Below, piece after piece: positions 54,568 through 64,000 of a stretch of DNA of 64,000 bases. The DNA lies in contig NC_053036.3 of the NCBI RefSeq assembly GCF_002575655.3, positions 647,054,736 through 647,118,735 on the forward strand. Direction: 5' to 3'. The stretch is from Aegilops tauschii subsp. strangulata (taxonomy: Eukaryota; Streptophyta; Magnoliopsida; Poales; Poaceae). The notes beneath the pieces were generated by a model that did not search any database, had not been told where the DNA came from, and saw only the letters and a program-made list of their open reading frames with translations. The position numbers and the translations under genes were made by a program. Position 1 is the first letter of the stretch, and each line of letters starts with the position of its first letter.

Positions 54568-56925
54568 TTGAAAGTTGGCATGGTATCATCATTTCATCCA
54601 CATAGCATGTGCAAGAAAGTTGAGAGGGTTACGGCAAAAACTGGATGCACTTCGTGTACAAAACGGACAATCTCTTTCAAAGTATCAGGATTTCATACGG
54701 AAACTCGTCTGTTACAAAGGGATTTCATTTTTTTAAACTTATTTGAACTCCTGACTTTTTGTGTGTTCAAAATGCACCATTCAAAGCCACATCGTCATTT
54801 TTCAATCCTTTCTGACTTCATTTGTTATTTTTCCTGCATTTACTAATTATTTTTAGCTATAAGACCCTAAAATTGAAGAGCATTTCAAATGAACTCTGAA
54901 AAGGTTGAAAGTTAGCATGGTATCATCATTTCATCCACATAGGATGTGCAATAAAGTTGAGAGGGTTACGGAAAAAACTGGATGCACTTCGTGTACAAAA
55001 CGGACAATCTCTTTCAAAGTATCAGGACTTCATACGGAAACTCGTCTGTTACAAAGGGATTTCATTTTTTAAAACTTACTTGAACTCCTGACTTTTTGTG
55101 TGTTCAAAATGCACCATTCAAAGCCACATCATCATTTTTCAATCCTTTCTGACTTCATTTGTTATTTTTCATGCATTTACTAATTATTTTGAGCTATGAG
55201 ACCCTAAAATTGAAAAGCATTTCAAATGAACTCTGAAAAGGTTGAAAGTTGGCATGGTATCATCATTTCATCCACATAGCATGTGCAAGAAAGTTGAGAG
55301 GGTTACGGCAAAAATTGGATGCACTTCGTGTACAAAACGGACAATCTCTTTCAAAGTATCAGGACTTCATACGGAAACTCGTCTGTTACAAAGGGATTTC
55401 ATTTTTTAAAACTTATTTGAACTCCTGACTTTTTGTGTGTTCAAAATGCACCATTCAAAGCCACATCATCATTTTTCAATCCTTTCTGACTTCATTTGTT
55501 ATTTTTCATGCATTTACTAATTATTTTGAGCTATAAGACCCTAAAATTGAAGAGCATTTCAAATGAACTCTGGAAAGGTTTAAAGTTGGCATGGTATCAT
55601 CGTTTCATCCACATAGCATGTGCAAGAAAGTTGAGAGGGTTACGGCAAAAACTGGATGCACTTCGTGTACAAAACGGACAATCTCTTTCAAAGTATCAGG
55701 ATTTCATACGGAAACTCGTCTGTTCCAAAGGGATTTCATTGTTAAAAAGTTATTTGAACTCCTGACTTTTTGTGTGTTCAAAATGCACCATTCAAAGCCA
55801 CATCATCATGTTTCAATCCTTTCTGATTTCATTTGTTATTTTTCATGCATTTACTAATTATTTTCAGCTACAAGACCATAAAATTGAAAAGCATTTCAAA
55901 TGAACTCTGAAAAGGTTGAAAGTTAGCATGGTATCATCATTTCATCCACATAGGATGTGCAAGAAAGTTGAGAGGGTTACGGCAAAAACTGGATGCACTT
56001 CGTGTACAAAACGGACAATCTCTTTCAAAGTATCAGGACTTCATAGGGAAACTCGTCTGTTACAAAGGGATTTCATTTTTTAAACTTATTTGAACTCCTG
56101 ACTTTTTGTGTGTTCAAAATGCCCCATTCAAAGCCACATCATCATTTTTCAATCCTTTCTGACTTCCTTTCTTATTTTTCATGCATTTACTAATTATTTT
56201 CAGCTATAAGACCCTAAAATTGAAAAGCATTTCAAATGAACTCTGAAAAGGTTGAAAGTTGGCATGGTATCATCATTTCATCCACATAGCATGTGCAAGA
56301 AAGTTGAGAGGGTTACGGCAAAAACTAGATGCATTTCGTGTACAAAACGGAGAATCTCTTTCAAAGTATCGGGATTTCATACGGAAACTCGTCTGTTACA
56401 ACGAGATTTCATTTTTTTAAACTTATTTGAACTCCTGACTTTTTGTGTGTTCAAAATGCACCATTCAAAGCCACAGCATCATTTTTCAATCCTTTCTGAC
56501 TTCATTTGTTATTTTTCATGCATTTACTAATTATTTTGAGCTATAAGACCCTAAAATTGAAGAGCATTTCAAATGAACTCTGAAAAGGTTGAAAGTTGGC
56601 ATGGTATCATCATTTCATCCACATAGCATGTGCAAGAAAGTTGAGAGGGTTACGGCAAAAACTGGATGCACTTCGTGTACAAAACGGACAATCTCTTTCA
56701 AAGTATCAGGATTTCATACGGAAACTCGTCTGTTACAAAGGGATTTCATTTTTAAAAACTTATTTGAACTCCTGACTTTTTGTGTGTTCAAAATGCACCA
56801 TTCAAAGCCACATCATCATGTTTCAATCCTTTCTGACTTCATTTGTTATTTTTCATGCATTTACTAATTATTTTCAGCTATAAGACCATAAAATTGAAAA
56901 GCATTTCAAATGAACTCTGAAAAGG
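54568..56925 (+). repeat. Composite unit, 7-monomer version
   Basis: One x-like monomer (54568) followed directly by the six-monomer core (54905-56925). The A and GAGTTTATA monomers at places two and three of the longer versions are absent. The core again keeps GTTCCAAAGG, ATTGTTAAAAAG and ACAACGAG. Confidence 0.87.
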
Positions 56926-58272
56926 TTGAAAGTTAGCATGGTATCATCATTTCATCCACATAGGATGTGCAAGAAAGTTGAGAGGGTTACGGCAAAAACT
57001 GGATGCACTTCGTGTACAAAACGGACAATCTCTTTCAAAGTATCAGGACTTCAGAGGGAAACTCGTCTGTTACAAAGGGATTTCATTTTTTAAACTTATT
57101 TGAACTCCTGACTTTTTGTGTGTTCAAAATGCCCCATTCAAAGCCACATCATCATTTTTCAATCCTTTCTGACTTCCTTTATTATTTTTCATGCATTTAC
57201 TAATTATTTTCAGCTATAAGACCATAAAATTGAAAAGCATTTCAAATGAACTCTGAAAAGGTTGAAAGTTAGCATGGTATCATCATTTCATCCACATAGG
57301 ATGTGCAAGAAAGTTGAGAGGGTTACGGCAAAAACTAGATGCACTTCGTGTACAAAACGGACAATCTCTTTCAAAGTATCAGGACTTCATAGGGAAACTC
57401 GTCTGTTACAAAGGGATTTCATTTTTTTACACTTATTTGAACTCCTGACTTTTTGTGTGTTCAAAATGCACCATTCAAAGCCACATCATCATTTTTCAAT
57501 CCTTTCTGACTTCATTTGTTATTTTTCATGCATTTACTAATTATTTTGAGCTATAAGACCCTAAAATTGAAAAGCATTTCAAATGAACTCTGAAAAGGTT
57601 GAAAGTTGGCATGGTATCATCGTTTCATCCACATAGCATGTGCAAGAAAGTTGAGAGGGTTACGGCAAAAACTGGATGCACTTCGTGTACAAAACGGACA
57701 ATCTCTTTCAAAGTATCAGGAGTTCATAGGGAAACTCGTCTGTTACAAAGGGATTTCATTTTTTTAAACTTATTTGAACTCCTGACTTTTTGTGTGTTCA
57801 AAATGCCCCATTCAAAGCCACATCATCATTTTTTAATCCTTTCTGACTTCATTTGTTATTTTTCATGCGTTTACTAATTATTTTGAGCTATAAGACCCTA
57901 AAATTGAAAAGCATTTCAAATAAACTCTGAAAAGGTTGAAAGTTGGCATGGTATCATCGTTTCATCCACATAGCATGTGCAAGAAAGTTGAGAGGGTTAC
58001 GGCAAAAATTGGATGCACTTCGTGTACAAAACGGACAATCTCTTTCAAAGTATAAGGAGTTCATACGGAAACTCGTCTGTTACAAAGGGATTTCATTTTT
58101 AAAAACTTATTTGAACTCCTGACTTTTTGTGTGTTCAAAATGCACCATTCAAAGCCACATCATCATGTTTCAATCCTTTCTGACTTCATTTGTTATTTTT
58201 CATGCATTTACTAATTATTTTCAGCTATAAGACCATAAAATTGAAAAGCATTTCAAATGAACTCTGAAAAGG
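56926..58272 (+). repeat. Tetramer cassette, copy 1
   Basis: Four monomers (56926, 57262, 57599, 57936), 1347 bp: TTCAGAGGG/CCTTTATT, TTTACACTT, ATCGTTTC/CATGCGTTT, then a chimera. The last monomer starts like 59284 (ATCGTTTC, GAGTTCATACGG) and ends as the CATCATGTTTC/CCATAAA type. The cassette order equals that of 45471-46818. Confidence 0.87.
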
Positions 58273-59620
58273 TTGAAAGTTAGCATGGTATCATCATTTC
58301 ATCCACATAGGATGTGCAAGAAAGTTGAGAGGGTTACGGCAAAAACTGGATGCACTTCGTGTACAAAACGGACAATCTCTTTCAAAGTATCAGGACTTCA
58401 GAGGGAAACTCGTCTGTTACAAAGGGATTTCATTTTTTTAAACTTATTTGAACTCCTGACTTTTTGTGTGTTCAAAATGCCCCATTCAAAGCCACATCAT
58501 CATTTTTCAATCCTTTCTGACTTCCTTTATTATTTTTCATGCATTTACTAATTATTTTCAGCTATAAGACCATAAAATTGAAAAGCATTTCAAATGAACT
58601 CTGAAAAGGTTGAAAGTTAGCATGGTATCATCATTTCATCCACATAGGATGTGCAAGAAAGTTGAGAGGGTTACGGCAAAAACTGGATGCACTTCGTGTA
58701 CAAAACGGACAATCTCTTTCAAAGTATCAGGACTTCATAGGGAAACTCGTCTGTTACAAAGGGATTTCATTTTTTTACACTTATTTGAACTCCTGACTTT
58801 TTGTGTGTTCAAAATGCACCATTCAAAGACACATCATCATTTTTCAATCCTTTCTGACTTCATTTGTTATTTTTCATGCATTTACTAATTATTTTGAGCT
58901 ATAAGACCCTAAAATTGAAAAGCATTTCAAATGAACTCTGAAAAGGTTGAAAGTTGGCATGGTATCATCGTTTCATCCACATAGCATGTGCAAGAAAGTT
59001 GAGAGGGTTACGGCAAAAACTGGATGCACTTCGTGTACAAAACGGACAATCTCTTTCAAAGTATCAGGAGTTCATAGGGAAACTCGTCTGTTACAAAGGG
59101 ATTTCTTTTTTTTAAACTTATTTGAACTCCTGACTTTTTGTGTGTTCAAAATGCCCCATTCAAAGCCACATCATCATTTTTTAATCCTTTCTGACTTCAT
59201 TTGTTATTTTTCATGCGTTTACTAATTATTTTGAGCTATAAGACCCTAAAATTGAAAAGCATTTCAAATAAACTCTGAAAAGGTTGAAAGTTGGCATGGT
59301 ATCATCGTTTCATCCACATAGCATGTGCAAGAAAGTTGAGAGGGTTACGGCAAAAACTGGATGCACTTCGTGTACAAAACGGACAATCTCTTTCAAAGTA
59401 TCAGGAGTTCATACGGAAACTCGTCTGTTACAAAGGGATTTCATTTTTTAAAACTTATTTGAACTCGTGACTTTTTGTGTGTTCAAAATGCACCATTCAA
59501 AGCCACATCATCATTTTTCAATCCTTTCTGACTTCATTTGTTATTTTTCATGCATTTACTAATTATTTTGAGCTATGAGACCCTAAAATTGAAAAGCATT
59601 TCAAATGAACTCTGAAAAGG
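58273..59620 (+). repeat. Tetramer cassette, copy 2
   Basis: Four monomers (58273, 58610, 58947, 59284), 1348 bp, in the same order as copy 1. The fourth monomer here is the intact ATCGTTTC/GAACTCGTGAC type. CAAATAAACTC at the end of 58947 is shared with copy 1 and with 46145. Confidence 0.87.
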
Positions 59621-61977
59621 TTGAAAGTTGGCATGGTATCATCATTTCATCCACATAGCATGTGCAAGAAAGTTGAGAGGGTTACGGCAAACACTGGATG
59701 CACTTCGTGTACAAAACGGACAATCTCTTTCAAAGTATCAGGACTTCATAGGGAAACTCGTCTGTTACAAAGGGATTTCATTTTTTAAAACTTATTTGAA
59801 CTCCTGACTTTTTGTGTGTTCAAAATGCACCATTCAAAGCCACATCATCATTTTTCAATCCTTTCTGACTTCATTTGTTATTTTTCATGCATTTACTAAT
59901 TATTTTGAGCTATGAGACCCTAAAATTGAAAAGCATTTCAAATGAACTCTGAAAAGGTTGAAAGTTGGCATGGTATCATCATTTCATCCACATAATGTGC
60001 AAGAAAGTTGAGAGGGTTACGGCAAAAACTGGATGCACTTCGTGTACAAAACGGACAATCTCTTTCAAAGTATCAGGATTTCATACGGAAACTCGTCTGT
60101 TACAAAGGGATTTAATTTTTTAAAACTTATTTGAACTCCTGACTTTTTGTGTGTTCAAAATGCACCATTCAAAGCCACATCGTCATTTTTCAATCCTTTC
60201 TGACTTCATTTGTTATTTTTCACGCATTTACTAATTATTTTGAGCTATAAGACCCTAAAATTGAAGAGCATTTCAAATGAACTCTGAAAAGGTTGAAAGT
60301 TCGCATGGTATCATCATTTCATCCACATAGGATGTGCAAGAAAGTTGAGAGGGTTGCGGCAAAAACTGGATGCACTTCGTGTACAAAACGGACAATCTCT
60401 TTCAAAGTATCAGGATTTCATACGGAAACTCGTCTGTTACAAAGGGATTTAATATTTTAAAACTTATTTGAACTCCTGACTTTTTGTGTGTTCAAAATGC
60501 ACCATTCAAAGCCACATCGTCATTTTTCAATCCTTTCTGACTTCATTTGTTATTTTTCACGCATTTACTAATTATTTTGAGCTATAAGACCCTAAAATTG
60601 AAGAGCATTTCAAATGAACTCTGAAAAGGTTGAAAGTTAGCATGGTATCATCATTTCATCCACATAGGATGTGCAAGAAAGTTGAGAGGGTTGCGGCAAA
60701 AACTGGATGCACTTCGTGTACAAAACGGACAATCTCTTTCAAAGTATCAGGACTTCATAGGGAAACTCGTCTGTTACAAAGGGATTTCATTTTTTTAAAC
60801 TTATTTGAACTCCTGACTTTTTGTGTGTTCAAAATGCCCCATTCAAAGCCACATCATCATTTTTCAATCCTTTCTGACTTCATTTCTTATTTTTCATGCA
60901 TTTACTAATTATTTTGAGCTATAAGACCCTAAAATTGAAAAGCATTTCAAATGAACTCTGAAAAGGTTGAAAGTTGGCATGGTATCATCATTTCATCCAC
61001 ATAGCATGTGCAAGAAAGTTGAGAGGGTTACGGCAAAAACTGGATGCACTTCGTGTACAAAACGGACAATCTCTTTCAAAGTATCAGGAGTTCATACGGA
61101 AACTCGTCTGTTACAAAGGGATTTCATTTTTTAAAACTTATTTGAACTCCTGACTTTTTGTGTGTTCAAAATGCACCATTCAAAGCCACATCATCATTTT
61201 TCAATCCTTTCTGACTTCATTTGTTATTTTTCATGCATTTACTAATTATTTTGAGCTATAAGACCCTAAAATTGAAGAGCATTTCAAATGAACTCTGAAA
61301 AGGTTGAAAGTTGGCATGGTATCATCATTTCATCCACATAGCATGTGCAAGAAAGTTGAGAGGGTTACGGCAAAAACTGGATGCACTTCGTGTACAAAAC
61401 GGACAATCTCTTTCAAAGTATCAGGATTTCATACGGAAACTCGTCTGTTACAAAGGGATTTCATTTTTAAAAACTTATTTGAACTCCTGACTTTTTGTGT
61501 GTTCAAAATGCACCATTCAAAGCCACATCATCATGTTTCAATCCTTTCTGACTTCATTTGTTATTTTTCATGCATTTACTAATTATTTTCAGCTATAAGA
61601 CCATAAAATTGAAAAGCATTTCAAATGAACTCTGAAAAGGTTGATAGTTAGCATGGTATCATCATTTCATCCACATAGGATGTGCAAGAAAGTTGAGAGG
61701 GTTACAGCAAAAACTAGATGCACTTCGTGTACAAAACGGACAATCTCTTTCAAAGTATCAGGACTTCATAGGGAAACTCGTCTGTTACAAAGGGATTTCA
61801 TTTTTTTAAACTTATTTGAACTCCTGACTTTTTGTGTGTTCAAAATGCCCCATTCAAAGCCACATCATCATTTTTCAATCCTTTCTGACTTCATTTGTTA
61901 TTTTTCATGCATTTACTAATTATTTTGAGCTATAAGACCCTAAAATTGAAAAGCATTTCAAATGAACTCTGAAAAGG
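59621..61977 (+). repeat. Mixed monomers without clear HOR
   Basis: Seven monomers (59621, 59958, 60293, 60630, 60967, 61304, 61641). 59958 has a 2-bp deletion (CACATAATGTG) and CACGCAT. 60293 joins a 5' part like 60630 (AGGATG, TTGCGG) to a 3' part like 59958 (CATCGTC, CACGCAT), as expected of a crossover duplication. Confidence 0.82.
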
Positions 61978-62649
61978 TTGAAAGTTGGCATGGTATCATC
62001 ATTTCATCCACATAGCATGTGCAAGAAAGTTGAGAGGGTTACGGCAAAAACTGGATGCACTTCGTGTACAAAACGGACAATCTCTTTCAAAGTATCAGGA
62101 GTTCATACGGAAACTCGTCTGTTACAAAAGGATTTCATTTTTTAAACTTATTTGAACTCCTGACTTTTTGTGTGTTCAAAATGCCCCATTCAAAGCCACA
62201 TCATCATTTTTCAATCCTTTCTGACTTCATTTGTTATTTTTCATGCATTTACTAATTATTTTGAGCTATAAGACCCTAAAATTGAAAAGCATTTCAAATG
62301 AACTCTGAAAAGGTTGAAAGTTGGCATGGTATCATCATTTCATCCACATAGCATGTGCAAGAAAGTTGAGAGGGTTACGGCAAAAACTGGATGCACTTCG
62401 TGTACAAAACGGACAATCTCTTTCAAAGTATCAGGAGTTCATACGGAAACTCGTCTGTTACAAAAGGATTTCATTTTTTAAACTTATTTGAACTCCTGAC
62501 TTTTTGTGTGTTCAAAATGCCCCATTCAAAGCCACATCATCATTTTTCAATCCTTTCTGACTTCATTTGTTATTTTTCATGCATTTACTAATTATTTTGA
62601 GCTATAAGACCCTAAAATTGAAGAGCATTTCAAATGAACTCTGAAAAGG
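61978..62649 (+). repeat. Tandem pair of near-identical 336-bp monomers
   Basis: Monomers 61978 and 62314 share TACAAAAGG, a 1-bp T-tract deletion, GAGTTCATACGG and GCCCC. The only difference I see is GAAAAGC versus GAAGAGC near the end. This is the clearest single-monomer duplication in the window. Confidence 0.85.
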
Positions 62650-63996
62650 TTGAAAGTTAGCATGGTATCATCATTTCATCCACATAGGATGTGCAAGAAA
62701 GTTGAGAGGGTTACGGCAAAAACTGGATGCACTTCGTGTACAAAACGGACAATCTCTTTCAAAGTATCAGGACTTCATAGGGAAACTCGTCTGTTACAAA
62801 GGGATTTCATTTTTTTAAACTTATTTGAACTCCTGACTTTTTGTGTGTTCAAAATGCCCCATTCAAAGCCACATCATCATTTTTCAATCCTTTCTGACTT
62901 CATTTGTTATTTTTCATGCATTTACTAATTATTTTGAGCTATAAGACCCTAAAATTGAAAAGCATTTCAAATGAACTCTGAAAAGGTTGAAAGTTGGCAT
63001 GGTATCATCATTTCATCCACATAGCATGTGCAAGAAAGTTGAGAGGGTTACGGCAAAAACTGGATGCACTTCGTGTACAAAACGGACAATCTCTTTCAAA
63101 GTATCAGGAGTTCATACGGAAACTCGTCTGTTACAAAGGGATTTCATTTTTAAAAACTTATTTGAACTCCTGACTTTTTGTGTGTTCAAAATGCACCATT
63201 CAAAGCCACATCATCATGTTTCAATCCTTTCTGACTTCATTTGTTATTTTTCATGCATTTACTAATTATTTTCAGCTATAAGACCATAAAATTGAAAAGC
63301 ATTTCAAATGAACTCTGAAAAGGTTGAAAGTTAGCATGGTATCATCATTTCATCCACATAGGATGTGCAAGAAAGTTGAGAGGGTTACAGCAAAAACTGG
63401 ATGCACTTCGTGTACAAAACGGACAATCTCTTTCAAAGTATCAGGACTTCATAGGGAAACTCGTCTGTTACAAAGGGATTTCATTTTTTTAAACTTATTT
63501 GAACTCCTGACTTTTTGTGTGTTCAAAATGCCCCATTCAAAGCCACATCATCATTTTTCAATCCTTTCTGACTTCATTTGTTATTTTTCATGCATTTACT
63601 AATTATTTTGAGCTATAAGACCCTAAAATTGAAAAGCATTTCAAATGAACTCTGAAAAGGTTGAAAGTTGGCATGGTATCATCATTTCATCCACATAGCA
63701 TGTGCAAGAAAGTTGAGAGGGTTACGGCAAAAACTGGATGCACTTCGTGTACAAAACGGACAATCTCTTTCAAAGTATCAGGAGTTCATACGGAAACTCG
63801 TCTGTTACAAAGGGATTTCATTTTTTAAACTTATTTGAACTCCTGACTTTTTGTGTGTTCAAAATGCCCCATTCAAAGCCACATCATCATTTTTCAATCC
63901 TTTCTGACTTCCTTTCTTATTTTTCATGCATTTACTAATTATTTTCAGCTATAAGACCCTAAAATTGAAAAGCATTTCAAATGAACTCTGAAAAGG
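62650..63996 (+). repeat. Last complete monomers of the window
   Basis: Four monomers (62650, 62987, 63324, 63661) alternate class A (GTTAGC, AGGATG, CATAGGG, GCCCC) with GAGTTCATACGG monomers. 62987 is chimeric, with a CATCATGTTTC/CCATAAA 3' end. The array continues past the window: 63997-64000 are the first four bases of the next monomer. Confidence 0.85.
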
Positions 63997-64000
63997 TTGA

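Larger units (their letters stand above)
1..64000 (+). repeat. 337-bp satellite DNA array filling the window
   Basis: Head-to-tail monomers of 337 bp fill the window with no unique sequence between them. I set the monomer start at the TTGAAAGTTGGC motif (327, 664, 1001 and so on); variants include TTGAAAGTTAGC, TTGATAGTTGGC and TTGGAAGTTGGC. All monomers share one orientation. G+C is about 35%. Monomer landmarks are: ATCATCATTTCATCC near position 18, a CpG-containing part at 65-140, a T-tract/A-tract junction at about 161-170, a 7-bp inverted repeat at 175-204, ATGCAT near 267-272, AGCT near 288-291, and CCCTAAA at 298-304. The array resembles grass ~350-bp subtelomeric satellites as I remember them. 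The satellite call is certain; the taxonomic and positional call is an inference. Confidence 0.98.

Noticed and set aside
57003..57203. 66-codon frames starting MHFVYKT (also 62055, 62391, 63738)
   Set aside because: These are frameshifted versions of the same monomer, created by the 1-bp T-tract deletion that joins two frames.
327..63938. About 100 similar open reading frames of 88-92 codons on the + strand as a protein-coding gene family
   Set aside because: They are one frame of the satellite monomer. The monomer length is not divisible by 3, a T-tract polymorphism closes the frame in about half the copies, variants include many amino-acid changes, and no promoter, intron or UTR structure surrounds them.
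1..64000. CRISPR array
   Set aside because: The repeats are 337 bp and contiguous, with no short repeats separated by unique spacers, and no cas-like genes are present.
1..64000. Zinc-binding peptide suggested by Cys and His clusters in the 92-codon frame
   Set aside because: The Cys and His codons come from repeated TGC/TGT and CAC/CAT trinucleotides of the satellite. No known domain is recognisable and the frame shows no sign of being coding.
1..64000. Transposon or retroelement origin (terminal repeats, target-site duplications, polymerase or transposase sequence)
   Set aside because: I found no terminal inverted repeats, LTR boundaries, primer-binding sites or transposase/polymerase-like reading frames on either strand.

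Overview
The whole window is one uninterrupted tandem satellite array. The basic monomer is 337 bp and about 35% G+C (117 of 337 counted in one monomer, 35361-35697). Walking the array from end to end gives one clipped monomer (1-326, missing 11 bases), 189 complete head-to-tail monomers in one orientation, and 4 bases of the next (63997-64000). Relative to 190 perfect monomers the net length deficit is 23 bases, spread over 22 short-monomer events, with no net insertions. I see no protein gene, RNA gene, transposon, telomere array, CRISPR or other unique sequence on either strand.

The sequence suggests a plant nuclear genome, most likely a grass. From memory, the monomer resembles the ~350-bp satellites of grass subtelomeric heterochromatin (the rye pSc200-like and rice TrsA-like kind). 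That is recognition, not a search result. The unit size, about two nucleosomal repeats, fits this class. A chromosomal position cannot be read from the window.

Layout. Monomer variants recur in a fixed order, giving a patchwork of higher-order repeats (HORs): four trimers (664-4707); two pentamers (4708-8077); two hexamers (8078-12121); heptamer type A, two complete copies and one partial (12122-18186); a mixed stretch (18187-19871); heptamer type B, six copies of which one lacks a monomer (19872-33676); six trimer-based units, one expanded to four monomers (33677-40078). The last two of these trimers, with eight further monomers, form a 14-monomer unit (38057-42774) that recurs as 12 monomers (42775-46818). 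Next come 13-, 10- and 7-monomer versions of a composite unit (46819-56925), two tetramers (56926-59620), and a mixed end (59621-63996). Cassettes from one block reappear 10-25 kb away in another, and several chimeric monomers sit at changes of period. This is what repeated unequal crossing-over and gene conversion should leave.

A reading frame of 92 codons recurs on the + strand in roughly half of the monomers. I do not call it a gene: 337 is not a multiple of 3, a single A/T polymorphism in the T-tract opens or closes it, and there is no flanking gene structure. The interest of the window lies in its repeat architecture and evolution, not in an encoded system. All comparisons were made by eye, so identity statements are approximate.
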